This document shows positions 1-37,690 of a stretch of 64,000 nt of DNA, piece after piece. The stretch spans positions 14,880,275 to 14,944,274 of the forward strand of contig NC_054881.1 in the NCBI RefSeq assembly GCF_018320785.1, written 5' to 3'. This stretch comes from Cheilinus undulatus. Lineage: Eukaryota > Chordata > Actinopteri > Labriformes > Labridae. The stretch's first letter is position 1. Every line of letters begins with the position of its first letter. The notes under the pieces were generated by a model, which did not search any database, was not told the origin of the DNA, and saw only the letters and a program-made list of their open reading frames with translations. The position numbers were made by a program, and so were the translations under genes.

Positions 1-240
1 TTTCCGTGTTTCTCACTGGCGAATCCATCTTGCAAAGGTCCTGTCTGAACCGTTTGGGCCCGGTTAGAAAGTGACAGGACCAATCAGTGTCAAGGGGCAG
101 TACTTTCGGGCGCGGCAGAGTCGTGGCATAACCAAGCAGTGACAAGAGGTTGGTGCAATTATGGCCGAAGAGAACAAACTTTAACATCCCACGGGATGAG
201 AAATCTGTCTTGGGCACTTCACCCATGCTGCAGCCATGGA
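1..240 (-). mobile_element. Partial DNA transposon copy, cut by the window edge
   Basis: The reverse complement of about 1-172 closely follows 25,900-26,100, sharing motifs such as GATTCGCCAGTGA, GGGCCCAAACGGTTCAGA and GATTGGTCCTGTCA. The 25607-26127 element is bounded by an 8-bp target duplication, so this is taken as a second copy in the opposite orientation. Similarity fades towards 240, and the element's terminus lies outside the window. No transposase is recognised. The superfamily is uncertain; an 8-bp duplication fits hAT or P elements. Confidence 0.7.
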
Positions 241-377
241 TAACAATCAACATACAAATTACACATGAAAACCCACTATGACATAAGACAATACAGTGGC
301 TGAAAACAAACGTCGTTTAAATAACACGCCCCTTTATATTCATGGTTCAGCCGGCCTCTACCGCCGGAGTTTACAAC

Positions 378-436
378 ATGGAGGTAGATGACACAGCAAA
401 GAAACCAGCTCCCCTTATCAGGGTGTTGATTTCTGG
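378..436 (+). other. Possible short 5' coding exon
   Basis: An ATG at 378 opens 19 codons (MEVDDTAKKPAPLIRVLIS) and the frame runs into a good donor, TGG|GTAAGAG, at 437. The sequence just upstream is locally GC-rich (CCGGCCTCTACCGCCGGAG). It could be the first exon of a transposon gene or an unannotated host transcript. I do not recognise the peptide, and no partner exon was found. Confidence 0.2.
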
Positions 437-3400
437 GTAAGAGAAGTAACAGAAATTCAATATTAACTGTTTTTCAGCCTGAAAAAGAAACACTGCTGGT
501 GGAAGGAAATCACTGTTGTGGTTAACAGGGATGCTGTGGACACCTTATATTAGAATATTTAATTTATACATCCGTTGTCATACTCCATGACTTGTATATG
601 GTATTACGATAATTCTTTACATTCAGATTACAATCTAAACAAAAAAGTTCTCATTTGGCTTCACAAAATGTGGCCGTAAAAGCAGATTTTGGCTATTAAA
701 AGAAGCAGTGCATTAGGAGGCCAGCCTGAAACTGTCCCAGACTGAAAAGAGAGTGGCTGTGATACCTCACTTTGCACTATTATTATTATTATTATTAGGC
801 TAATTATAAGAAAGACAGATATGTCAGTTCACGGCAGAGATACTTTAAAAGAAAGCCTGAAATGACTGATAGCTTTTTTTGTTATTTTGTTAAAGCTATT
901 TTTTGTTAAAATCATAATAATTTCTATTCCTAATTGGAATAACTTTGGCTGTGGATCAAGAGAGGAGATCCGTGGGCTTGATCACCCTCAGCTGGGTGGC
1001 CTGGATGAGAATGTTTGATGTTTGAAAGACCTGAACCACTCAAGGACCCTGGGTGACATCAGTGACGATGTGTCCAGGTTGCATCACTAGTGGATGTATG
1101 TTAACAAGCCTATCAGTTGTAATTCTGATTTTAGAGTGCTGAATGAGGTCCTGGCTCTCCAGATATATCCAGATATGCCTATTGATTATGATGTAATGTA
1201 TATATAAATAAATAAAATATATAATTATATTCTTATATTAAAACATTTTCTAGTTAAAAGGGCTAAACATTTAATTTCTTACCCCTCAAGTTTCCTCTTT
1301 TTCTCTGCTGAATATTCATGGTTTTGTTCTGCTTAAATCTCCCTGATATTCTAGAGATGTGACGGTGCACACCTGAACTTTAATAAGGGCTGAAAATGGA
1401 CTATTTTATTTAAAAAAATTAATGGATAAAGTAATGATTGTTCATCAAAGATAACAGATAAAAAGGAAATCATCTGGAGGCCCATGCTGTTCGACATCAT
1501 TTAAAAAGCAATATTGCTAACATGGATTGTCAGAGGTTTGGTTTATGTTAAATACATTTTTAAAAGTCAAATCAAATCCAACACCCACAAACTCACTCTG
1601 CACAGCTTTTCCACACAGACTTTTAAACATATGTACACAAGTTCAGTTGATAAATGACGATCCGTGCGCGGAAATGATCAGATAGCTGGCATATGTGTGT
1701 TTGATAAATGAGGGCCAAGGTGTGAAAGAATAACTTCAGTGTAGTCTATAAACCTGAGTAGTAGAAGGAGCAGTAGTAGAGTGTCAGAAACCAAAGGTCT
1801 GATCTCTGTGTTGCCAAATCTGACTTCATTGCTCAAGGGAATAATTTATTTTTAACTATAATTTTGTACCAAAAATAGTCACAGTTTACCAGTTAGCCCG
1901 TGTCCACCCTCTCTGTAATACTGGTTAGTTTGCCTGTAGCTAATCTGAAAATACAGTATCTCTCACTTTTTTAATGTTTTTGGTAACCTGGCAACAGTAG
2001 TCATGTGGAGAAGTGTCTGCTGCTTTCTATGCCTAAGGATGCTCTTTTCCTCAGTGTCCCCCCTCTTATGCATCCTAATGAATGCTGGGAAAAATGAGAT
2101 AAGTAATTTAAATCCCATGCCCAATCCTCATTAGATTCACATATTTCTACACATCTGTGGTTAGCTATGAACTTTAGATGTTTGTTGTTGTCTTTTGCAA
2201 ATTCAATATTTCATAGAAACTGCTGACTGCACACTTGCACCAAACATCATTATTAGTTTAACTGGCTTTTAAATTTGTAGTCGACTAAAAAGCGCGCCGG
2301 TTTAAACCGTTTTAACGACTAGTCTCACGCATCCATAATTATTTTAGCTACATATTTCTTGATAAGCCATGTTGTCCACCTCTAGTTTTGATACAAATAT
2401 GCTGCTTCCTGATTGGTGAAATACAAATAGAGGAAAGAGGTTTATTGTTTTCATTCTCAGGCAAGAAAACCACACTCTTCAAGAGCCTGAAGTAAAAAGG
2501 TGGCACAGAAAACTGCAGATTTATTCATGACTTGACTGATAAGTACGAGTTTATCATGGATCATATAAACTTTTAACAGCTGGCTGGTGGATTAAATAGA
2601 TCAAATATTGAGTCATTCCTGATAAAACTTTTGCAATCTTGATCTTGATTTAAAGGTTAGGGTTAAAGACAAAAGATACCTGAAAGACCACACATTGCTG
2701 TTGGATTTACTAATTCAAATTCAGAATTTTCACATAAAGATTTCCATTTTTCTGTAAATAAATATCATTTCAAATATTGGTTATTGGTTTTATGAGCAAC
2801 TAATAGCTAATCAGTATCAGTCGCTATAAAAACAATATTAGTCTGGCCCTAGTAATTACCACCTTATTTCTGAGAAATTATTAGAAAATTACACATTTTA
2901 CTAAAAATGACTAGCTTATTAGGGCCAACTTAAAATAAAATGTTAGCATTATTACTTGATTTTGTTTTATTATTGATATTCTTGATCTTCCAAAAAGCTT
3001 ATTACAAAAACATCCGTTATTTTTGCTCAAGGCCAGTTTGTGGAACATAGTTATGATAATAACAGATATAGCTGCAATAATATGCCATATATCTGAAAAA
3101 TGATGTTTTTCAGTCCTTTGTTCTGTTTCAAACCTTTCCAACAGAAGACAAAGTGAAGTCTTTTTCAAATTTATGTTTTATTAGGTGTTTTAGCAAGGTA
3201 GGATTAGCAGAGTAACAAGTACAGGACAGAACCTTTTCTTGAGCAGTAGCTTTTAATTATTAGCTCAAAGGATCTCCTTCTTAGAGGGCAAAAAGCTGCA
3301 AAAATGTAGTGAAATATGAAATAGTGACTAAAATGTAATAATAATTAGTGACAAAATTAAAAAAACATACTTCTATGTGTGCAAAATCTTGTAATAGGAA

Positions 3401-5086
3401 ATTCAAAAAGGATGTTACTGATGTGTTTTTGAAAGGCAAATCTGTGTATATTTTTGTCTGTCAACAGAAAGTAAGCGTGTTCTTCCAGAGCAAATGCACC
3501 GTCTGCTGTCATCTATATAAACAGTAAATTAAATGTGTAGGTGTTTAGTGTTCACATGAATGTGGGGGAAAAAGACTAATAATGGAGACAATCAAAATCA
3601 CGGGGGTGGCTTTTCTATTTTTAGCTTTTTTACTGGATGTATTTCTTGTTCTTTTATTTTCTAAACAGATCGTTGTGTTGATAAATGATGCAAACATGTT
3701 GTTTTTGATGGTATACGTTTTATTTTTAAAGGGTTGTGGGGAGAAAACAAAATGTACACCTGCGCCTGGAATGGTCTCTTCCACTATTCTGCAAGCCTCC
3801 CCTGAATGAGTCATCCAGCCGGCTCCTCATTGGATAAGACCATGCCATCCCAAGGGATTGCCTTGCAGAGGCAGAAAGGCCTTGCTTCCATTCACAGAAA
3901 CATTGGTATGCCTGCCTGCTATTTCATTCACATAAAAGACTAAATATTGCATGCTTTTTTGTCCTCTGCTCCTTTTCTCCTTAGTGTTTCTGCCTCTTCT
4001 TTTGTTAAGCGGGAGCCGGCCGCTCCTTCCCTGCTTTTGTGTTTGCCTTTTTTTCACAGGAGAGAAGGCAGACGTGCTGTTTTTTTTTTCTATATTTGCC
4101 AGGCAGGAAAGAGAGATGTTGGGAGGGACTGCAGTGCGAAATCTGCGGCAGAGTGAGAGCGGAAGCTGCTTATGAATGAGTGTCAGTCTTTTTGGCTTTG
4201 CTAGATGCTCCTGAGGACATTTTCACTTGAATGGTGTCTGGCTGTTTGCTTTTCCGCTACCAGGGAGACAAAGATGCTTCATTGCTGCTGGTTTTAAGGA
4301 GACTCATGGGCTTTTTTTTTTTTTCCTGTTATCCTTATGGTTGACTCATCCGCCTGAGCAGCATGTCATTCATGTTGGGTTTGTTTGAGTTGTAACGTCT
4401 TTTAGTTGAAGCTGGACTTAAAGCTGGATATCTTAGACAAGATTTGCATTGTGTTTCCTTGTTGTTGGCTCAATTTTTATTCCTTTGTTATGTAATACTG
4501 CCATGGAATTAATGCTTCTGTTAGAGAAATAGTCTCTATGGTAAAATGGCTTTATTTAATGTTTGCATTCATGCGTGATTATAGGAATTATTGTGCAGAA
4601 ACAAAGTATTAACCAGTCTGTATAAATGTCATATTCTGCACTTATTACTGAAGTATTTATGATGTTGCATCTTTCCTATTATGCAAAGATGCTATTGCAT
4701 TGCTGCATTATGAGTAATAGAGATTTATTTTAAATCGTTAAAGGGAAATGACACCTTTACAGTAAATTAAATCGAAGATGTATATTTCAAAAAAGGAAGA
4801 TTTTGGTAGAAGCTTATAAATCAGTGCTGGTTCTCATTATTTATCATCACCTTCATGATCAGTTTATAGCATGTGTCATCCATTTAGTGCAAGTTTTACC
4901 ACCTCAGCTGCTCTCTAACATGAATTCAAGGAAATTATTCTGAATGATTTTGTTATCGAGTTAAATTGTCAAGCTTCCTCTCTTTGCTCTTCATTTCCTT
5001 CTCTCGGAAAAAAACAAATGAGACTTCATGGAGAATAAATATCAGACTAGGGAATTTAAAAATTGATTGATCCTAGTGTGCTGTAA
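437..5086. other. Upstream intergenic DNA, no gene seen
   Basis: This stretch is AT-rich. It has a short (TTA)n tract at about 777-798 and an imperfect palindrome at 2277-2324. At about 950-1130 there is a GC-richer island that translates with stops and may be a retroelement fragment. No frame resembles a conserved protein. The last 1.3 kb may hold distal promoter or enhancer DNA of shc3, but nothing specific can be called. Confidence 0.6.
2277..2324. repeat. Imperfect palindrome
   Basis: GTAGTCGACTAAAA and TTTTAACGACTAGTC form inverted arms around a GC-rich core with an AscI-like GCGCGCC run. This may be an old transposon end. Confidence 0.4.
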
Positions 5087-5758
5087 GTGGGAGTTTTTTT
5101 TTCTCTCCCTCCGACAGGAAGTGATTTGCAGTGTTCAGCAAGCCTTTTGTTGAGAAGGTTTTCTCAGATCAGTGAGTCATGCTTTAGCTCGGAGCCGGCA
5201 GGCAGGCAGGCAGCAGTCAGCAGAGAGTGTTTGCTCTTCCCTCGCTGTAACCTTGTTTATCGACAACATAGAGCGTCTTTATCTTCTTTTACTTCTTGGG
5301 GTTTTGAGGCTTAAAATCAGCGGCAGCAGCATCACCAACCGCTGGAAACCAAACAAGCCGCAGCACCCTTTTAGAGACCTCTCTCTCTCTCTCTCTCCGT
5401 CCTCGTCCTCTGCCTCTGCTGTGTTACCATGGATTGTGTCTGTATGTTTCCCTCTGACGGATTGGATTGCAGCTCTGGATTTCATTGACAGCACATTGGA
5501 CTTTGGTGACAGCAGCAGCAGCGGCGGCAGCGGCAGCAGCTCAACACAACCACCGCTGTAACCTCAATAGAGAAAATAACAGTCAGGTGGCCTGTGATTT
5601 GCTGAAAGGCGTTTGCTGCCTGTACCGCCGCTGCTATGTTACAGGAGAGGGTAATGAGCACGGCTCAGCCACGTCTGCCAGCACGCCTGTGAACGAGGCA
5701 GGCTGCGCGTGTCGCTCGGTGGAGAGAGGGGGTAGAGAGCAAAAGAGAGGGGAAGGGT
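5087..5758 (+). promoter_or_regulatory. shc3: shc3 promoter and 5'UTR region
   Basis: GC and CpG content rises here relative to the flanks. The stretch contains a GGCA run (5202-5213), a TC run (about 5382-5399) and a CAG/GGC triplet run (about 5508-5540), all typical of a vertebrate first-exon leader. Short upstream open frames are present but match nothing. The transcription start cannot be placed by eye and no convincing TATA box was seen. The leader may be spliced or may start further upstream. Confidence 0.5.
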
Positions 5759-30600
<24,842 letters not shown>

Positions 30601-31000
30601 TGCTTGCAACACCTGTTGGGAAATAGGAAGCTCTGGACAGTCATTCCTACCATCCTGAAACTTGAAGATGAAACATGGCGATTCGATGCTAAAAGGCTCA
30701 ATGCACTGACGGTGTTTTTGGAAAAACAAGCCCGTGGTTACTTTGCTGGAGGCACTGGAAGATGCAAGATTTGTTTAAGAAAAAATATTTATAGAACTGT
30801 TATTATTTTGTTGTGATGACTGAAATGCTATATTTTTGAGAAGACATAGGTGTATTTGGACATAATATCTTGATTTGGTGTTTTAAAAGATTAAAAAAAG
30901 ACAATTGTTCTTGTAGTTTAGATGAAGTGCAAATCAAACCTCAGAGAGGTGTTAACAAGAGTATTTTAGAATAAAAACCTGAAATTTTAGTTTTGTCTGT
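30601..31000 (+). other. shc3: shc3 3'UTR with candidate poly(A) signal
   Basis: AATAAA at 30970-30975 is followed by a T/GT-rich stretch (TTTTAGTTTTGTCTGTC), a plausible cleavage region about 370 bp after the stop. A longer 3'UTR with later signals cannot be excluded. Confidence 0.5.
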
Positions 31001-31736
31001 CAAGCACAACCACATTTCTACAGAAAGTGATGGCTTAGAGGTGGAGAAAACAAAAACAAACGCTGTTTATAATGAAATACTTTAGGAAAAATGTCCTTTA
31101 ATCTCACCACTAGCGTGACAGCTCACTCAATTAGTCTCTATATGAAACCTGCTTTTATCGGGGATTAGATCTGAATGTGTTTTGCTTTGCAGTAGTCACA
31201 AAGTGTCTGGGTGCAAACAGACATCCTCCATAGTGCTGTCAATGGCTTTAATGATTTTTTATGAAGTATTTTCTCGTGTCACTGCGGTCGCATGACTTCA
31301 AATCAACTGTTCTCGTGGACATTGTTCGTAGACCTTGATACCCCTTTATTTGAAAGAGGTGCTTGTGTATGCTGACACTGTAAAATATTTATGCTTTTCA
31401 ACCAGTGATTATTTCTGAATCGGTTTCCTCTTTTCAGTGTGTAGTCGATGATTAGTTCTGGGGGCTTGAGTCATGCAATGGATAGTCACAAATTCTTGTT
31501 CGATATATTTTTAGCTTTTGTTGGATGAACTTTAAGAAGTTATTATCATTTAAATCATCACAAATGAGCACAATCAGAGAATTAGATCCATTAGATCACC
31601 TGTGTCACAAGATGAAATGCTAATGTGTTGAGAAGTAATTTACAGTTCAAGTGGACAAATGTTGAGTTTACACAGAATGTTAAATATTAGACCACCTTCA
31701 CTTAATGATGTTACACAACAACTTTTGATTTCTTAA

Positions 31737-34204
31737 AGGTATAATATGTGACTTTCAGAGCACACGTTCAGTCGATGTTGCACTTAAGCACCAGTCTGTC
31801 AAAACAAACAGCACCCTTCTCTCAGAGTTTTGACTTTTCTCCTATCAGATCTGCAGTCCTGGTGCTTGATTCTTGGAAGTATTTTACTCCAAACAAAGGG
31901 TGTATTCGAAACTGCCTACTACATACTACTGTTGAGCATTAAATGCAGCATACTAGATGTACTACCCAAGCTCGAGGCAGCCTGATGTGGCCTAAAGCCT
32001 GGTTGGGCCAGGATCCCCTGCGCCTCAAATATACCGCAATGTCAAGAAATCCTGACATAGCAGTATATTTATGTTTTACCCTAAATTTTCTATGTTTTTT
32101 TCTAGAACTGACCTTGGAATATCTTCCCTCAGTACAGACTCAATGCCTACCTGCTGACGGGCAGCCCTGGTCATGTTTCTTGAAGCTGAAATATTTCTAT
32201 GGCTTATCTGTTATAATGCAAGTAAGTTTACCAGTGAAGTGAATAGAGAGCAGTGCAGACAGTAGCCACCTGATGTTTCCAAAAGCTCTTTGCATTTAGT
32301 GCATAGTGATGTTTGTGCACCTGCTCCTCATCCTCACTGCTCCTATTATCATTAACAATAAATAGGCCAAGTCTGTAATACGTGCAATTGTGTTGGGCAC
32401 ATAAAGATCACATCTGATCAGATTTCTGTCATTAAAAAAACTCAGAATTGTAGTTACAACTTCAATGTAACGGCCAACTTATAAAACAATTGCAGATTTA
32501 AATTGTGATTGGGCCATTAAATACAGTTGGTGGAACAGGACAGAACAAGGGCAGTTTAGTCAGGACCACTTTGTCATAAAACACACATTTGTGGTTATAA
32601 ATATTTCTTTCTTATTAGCAGTTCTTATTTTGCAGAGTAGGCAGGATAGAGCAGCTTAAATGTGGCAGCATGAGTGAGATTAGCCAATAGCGAGCTTAGA
32701 GTGAATCAGCTGGGGGGGTCAGATGATCAGGGCTTGCATGAGACCAATTATATGGCAGCATTTGACTTTGAATTGATGCAGTATGCTTGATATTTGGGTG
32801 GGGTCTAACTGACATTTCTAGGCCTGACCCAAGCTTTACAGCAAGTGGGTTATTTTGGCCTGGCTTATGTCTCAGGTCTTAAAAAATATATTGTGAAAAA
32901 AGGCCAAGTTAACAGCTAACATTGCTACAGTGTGGCATTACTTTATGGTATGAAAAAAGCTTACAAGTGAGCCAAGTTATTTAACATTCACTATCTATGT
33001 ATCACCTTGAAGAAAGTAAATTTGCTGGCATTTGATTCGCATCAATACACTCCAAATGGATCAGAGTTAATGCTAATGCTAATAGCAATGATGCTGTCGC
33101 CATAGATTGTCTGCTACTTTGATCTCTGACTAGTTGGTGCTTTACATTGTAGGAAACAGTAGGCAAAGTAGACTGTTACAGTGTAGTATGGAGATTTTTC
33201 CTGAATCAGTACAGCGTCTAGTACTAGTACTGTGGAGCTAGCATTTGTTCATTCACTGCATAATACATGCTGACTATAGCTGTATGTACTTATGGTGTAG
33301 TGGGCAGTCTCAAATACAGCCAAAGTCTCTCTCATAGCACAGATCATTGAAATGGACTTTTGTGATGAAACTCTAGCATTGTACCTTCTCTATATCAAGG
33401 GTTTTTCTAAACTATCGCCAGGGAGCTAAATGTGGCCTGAAGTCCATTTTTAAATAGACCCACAGCAAATTCTGTAGATTAAATGAAATATGTCCTACAT
33501 GAAGCATGTGATTGATTATACTGTACTTCTTAGTTTCAGCACAAGGCAGTACTGCAATGTTGATTCTGTAAACAAACATTTTGACAAGAGTGATTTGTTG
33601 ATGTGTTTTTTTTTTTCATGACTAAATTGAGACAACACTGTAAATGGTAAACATATTGGCAACCAAATTAATATTCATGTTGTGAATTATAACATTTGCC
33701 TTGTCAGTCATTAAGTAGCCATTCAAGCCTACCCAATCATGAAGCATATGCCAACCTACATTGGATTGGTTATACTAACTTGTTTATTGTCCTCAAAGTG
33801 AGCTACATCCTCACCTTATATATATATCCTCATCCTTATATATTTCTGCACCCTTTCTGCAGGGCACCCCTGCTCCATATACTGCACCCCTGAGTGGGTG
33901 GGCCATCTCTTTCTCTCTCTGAATTGGCAGGGCTATTTCTCTTTTCTAATGTGGTGTCAGGGCCAATACTTGGTCAGGGGAGTGTTTGTATTGAAAAAGA
34001 GCTTGTTTGAAACAAGTTTGAGCCTCTAAGGTAAACATAAACAAGCTGTTGGAAGCACTATTCTGTAACACAGAGCTGAAAACAACAAACCCACAAGAAT
34101 TTTGGCTCACTCACTTTTTAGAAAGCTATTACTCAAAGATATATTAACTTAGGATATTTTTGATATGTGCTATATCAGTATTCAAAAAGTCACATATTAT
34201 ACCT
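31737..34204. mobile_element. Non-autonomous TTAA transposon (Kolobok-like), 2.47 kb
   Basis: The left terminus AGGTATAATATGTGACTTT and right terminus AAAAGTCACATATTATACCT are near-perfect inverted repeats. TTAA flanks both sides (31733-31736 and 34205-34208). Kolobok and piggyBac both use TTAA; ends starting with purines favour Kolobok. No transposase frame survives, and another element sits inside. Confidence 0.82.
31899..33320. mobile_element. Element nested inside the 31737 transposon
   Basis: Left GGTGTATTCGAAACTGCCTA and right TGGGCAGTCTCAAATACAGC are inverted repeats of about 25-28 bp. CAAAG occurs on both sides (31894-31898 and 33321-33325), a possible 5-bp target duplication. It is 1.42 kb with no long frame. 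Superfamily unclear. Confidence 0.65.
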
Positions 34205-35371
34205 TTAATGTGTGAATATCTTGTGGCAGTACCACATTATTGCCGCTAGATGTCTTCATAGAAATACACGTTCACTCTGTCAGACACTTGAATGTCCTTG
34301 TGTTAAAAGTAAAGGATCCTGGTTGCCTATTGCTTTACAGTACAGGAGAAAATCCAAATCTACAAAAAGCAAGCTCAAAACCATTTTTGCCAAACCTGCT
34401 GAGAGTTAACTTGTACTTCACAGTCCACTGTACCCAATCCAAACATTCTGCTGTGATTAGGTTACACACACTCTTTTTGTAGAATCCAGATTTTAAAATT
34501 GCTTCTAGAGATAGTCGTCACACTTAAAAATGCTCTCATCCTTACTATTGTCAGTACTCTGATGGATACCAAATGAATGGGGCATTGTATTTGATATGCA
34601 CTGGACCACTTCAGTTGAACCAAAATCAGCATGTGTTCAATGAGTTTGATAAGACAGATGCAATGTAATATAACGTGCCTGTATTTTGCTGCAAGAGGGA
34701 GTGTACAGTACATGCATCTCGCAACAATACATTTTTAGTAAAAGCAGTATCAGGATCATTTAAAAAAATTATCCACCTTAAGAGTTGTTTTGATTTAAAC
34801 CTTCCATTGATTCCTTGTGTCCCTTTTGTAGAGCAGAGGGTTTTTCCAACTTTGACACAACACCATTAAGAATCAGACAATATCTATGCCACATTTTGAC
34901 ACAGCAGCAACAAAACTAGAAGTCATAGAAAGCCAGTGTTTGATGAGTTCTTGTTTTTAATAATACAAAATCATGTGGCAAGTTCTGTACACCATGTAAA
35001 CTGCACAAATACATTTTGATGCTTAAAGTAGCCATCATATTGTGATTTTTACAGTGTGCTGGAAATTTCCTCATTTTTTCTTAATGCATTTATTCACCTG
35101 CTATATACCTGTATTATTACACATTTGTCTTTTTTAAGAGAATCCTGCATGTAAGATATTTTGACCTTGGATTAACATTTATATATTTTATATGTATGTC
35201 TGACAAAGAAACACAACATTTCTACATGTGGAGACAATTCAACACGCTGGCTGCCTTTACAGTGCAGTGCACTCTGGTTGGTGATTTTTAAATGCTGCAC
35301 CTTTCTTCTTCCTATGGACTGTTATCCTTAAGGCCTGTGGCTGCAACCACCATATGCTCCAAAGCTGCAAG

Positions 35372-36290
35372 ACAGTCTGGCTGCAGACCGTAGATCTCAG
35401 ACGCTCCCTCAGTGCTGTAATTTTCCAACTTAATTTCTAATTTTGAATTTTTTTTTAATCTACTTTATTCATAAACAAAGTCTGGCAGTTGCATTCATGA
35501 AATTCCTACATTGAAGACATTACTGGACCGAGGCATACAGAATCACACAAACGCTGGTTCAATGAAAACAAAACAGGAGCTTTTAAACGTACGATTCACA
35601 ATGATGGTGATCTTGTCCCTTTCATCCAAAAATCCAACATAATAGAGATAATTCCACAGTGTAAAGCTGTCCTTTCTGCCATCTTAACTTTCCAATGGCA
35701 CGCCGCTATGTGCCAACAGGAAAAAAAGACAAACAGAGCAGATGCTTTGAGGGGCACGTTACTTTACAACGAAAAAGTAGCTTGAGTACTCTAACGGATA
35801 ACTTTTTAACACATTACCCCCAACACTGGTTTGCATTACTACGTAGCTGTGTTAGCTTTAGCAATGTGAGCTTTAGCAAACATAGTTCAAGCTAATGTAG
35901 CTATGCAAGCTACATAGATAACGTAGCTACATAGCTAAACTTAGCTTTGTAGATTTGTAATGATATCCATAAGCATCATGAGCTTTAGCTTTTGCAACTT
36001 TTGCCATCTTTTTGTGTGGCTTTGCAACTAACGTAGCTATGTAAGCTACGTTTGCTACATGAGAGCGTTTTCATGGATGACAAGCTTTTACCCTGTAAGC
36101 ATACTGTTTACTCTGCTTTATGAAACTTTTCGTAATTAGGGTCAGGTTTTTAGATTTTGATCGTTGGTATCCTTCCCCTTCCCCTAACATAACTGAGAGT
36201 TTAATCTGATTTTATTTTGAAATTTTTTAGCATATCTTTCTGTTCTGATAGTTACTGCATCTCACAGTAATGGTCTGCAAAACGGAAGAG
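35372..36290 (+). repeat. Repeat family R1, copy B
   Basis: It opens with ACAGTCTGGCTGCAGACCGT, then ATAAACAAAGTCTGGCAGTT, an AGCT-rich array (about 35845-36060), ACAAGCTTTTACCCTGTAAG and GGGTCAGGTTTTTAG. R3 copy 2 appears inserted at about 35545-35840. Confidence 0.65.
35545..35840 (+). repeat. Repeat family R3, copy 2
   Basis: It matches 9690-10270 in order (CCACAGTGTAAAGCTGTCCT, CTATGTGCCAACAGG, ATTACCCCCAACACTGG). It interrupts R1 copy B relative to copies C and D. Confidence 0.5.
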
Positions 36291-36980
36291 CAATGCATGC
36301 ATTTGATGTCACTACCCAGAGTGCATTGTGAAATAATGGCAGCCTACATGTGAATCTGATTGAGAAGTCTTCTCAAAATGTACAAATCTAGCATGTTTCT
36401 TTGTACAACATACATATAGAAGATACTTGTGTAGGCTTCCCCTTAAAATAAGGCATCAAAATCATAAAAATATGTCAGAGGTGTCTGAAGTATCATCCCT
36501 TTTGATAGAAAGATGAGCAAAAAGTGCACAAGGAATCAGTGAGAAGTAATCTGCCATTGAATTTTACTTTGTCTAATTTTCTATGACATAATTTCATCAA
36601 ATCTAATATCCTGGAAGAGGAAATAATGTGCTAAAGTTTTAAATGAGCTCTTTGCTAATATAAATACTTTTGAGGTTAGAATTTGAAATAATCAAATGTG
36701 CAAACTCTGAATGAAGCAAATAGAGAAAAAAACAACTCCATACTTGAATCTCTCAATTAACTGCGTGACATAATGAAATTAGACAACCAAACATGCTGGG
36801 ACACAAAAAGAACACGGCTTCTTTCCAGATTTCTGTTGATGAAAATGTGCCTTTTATTTGTACAAATGGTCTTTTTTCTTTCTCTCTCTCTTCAAAGTGC
36901 AATAGCTGATCTTCAATGGGGCATGCCTGTTCACTAGAGGTCGTGTTTCGCCCTGCTGCGTGTTGCTGCTTGAGACTACT

Positions 36981-37024
36981 GTTTTCTCTCTCTCTCTCTC
37001 TGTCTCCCTCCCTCCCTCCCTCTC
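36981..37024 (+). repeat. (TC)n/(TCCC)n microsatellite
   Basis: CTCTCTCTCTCTCTGTC is followed by several TCCC units. This is simple low-complexity DNA. Confidence 0.85.
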
Positions 37025-37379
37025 TATTCTATATTATAAATGTATCATTTCCAGATTCTTAATATAAATCTTTGCTGGAGGGAAATCTCACAGAATCTCA
37101 CTATTTTGGAAAAGGAATAGAAAAAGAAAAAGGAAATAAAAACCAAGAAATGAGTCCAAATGATGTTTACAGATTTAATCTTTTGGGTTTTTTCATTATT
37201 CTGTATGACTGTTGGCAATAAAACTGTGAATGTGTAGAAGCTTTTCTGTTATCTCTGCTGTAATAGTAATGATAATCATCATTATGAAAGTGGTGTAATT
37301 GTTAGGTTGCATGAAAAGGCATGAAAAAGGTATAAAAAGCTCTAAAATATCATCTTTAAAAACGGGTGTGCATTCAGAC

Positions 37380-37690
37380 AACTAATGATTCAGGCCAGTC
37401 GTTGGAAGACCTGGAGACCAGGCATATTACCAGGGCCCATGGTAACATCCATGGCACAACCAGGGGCTCGTGGCAACCCTACCCAACCAGACAATACCCT
37501 AGATGATACCAGATATGATATGCAAGGATATCCAGAGCACAACCAGGGTTGTGTCAATCCTTCCTGTCTAATGGTGTCCTCTGGTGGCTTACTCCTCATA
37601 TCCACACCTTAATTCAGCCTCAATTTTTTGCCCTTACATGCTTAAAAGTTGTGCACTGTGTAGCACATGTGGAGGAGTTTTATCACCAAA
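37380..37690 (+). repeat. Dispersed repeat family R2, copy 3
   Basis: TATCCAGAGCACAACCAGGG, TTGTGTCAATCCTTCC, TGGTGGCTTACTCCTCATAT and ATGCTTAAAAGTTGTGCAC correspond in order to the right half of copies 1 and 2. Confidence 0.55.

Noticed and set aside
950..1130. Possible retroelement coding fragment (LWIKRGDPW-like)
   Set aside because: It is interrupted by stops and too short to assign; not called as a feature.
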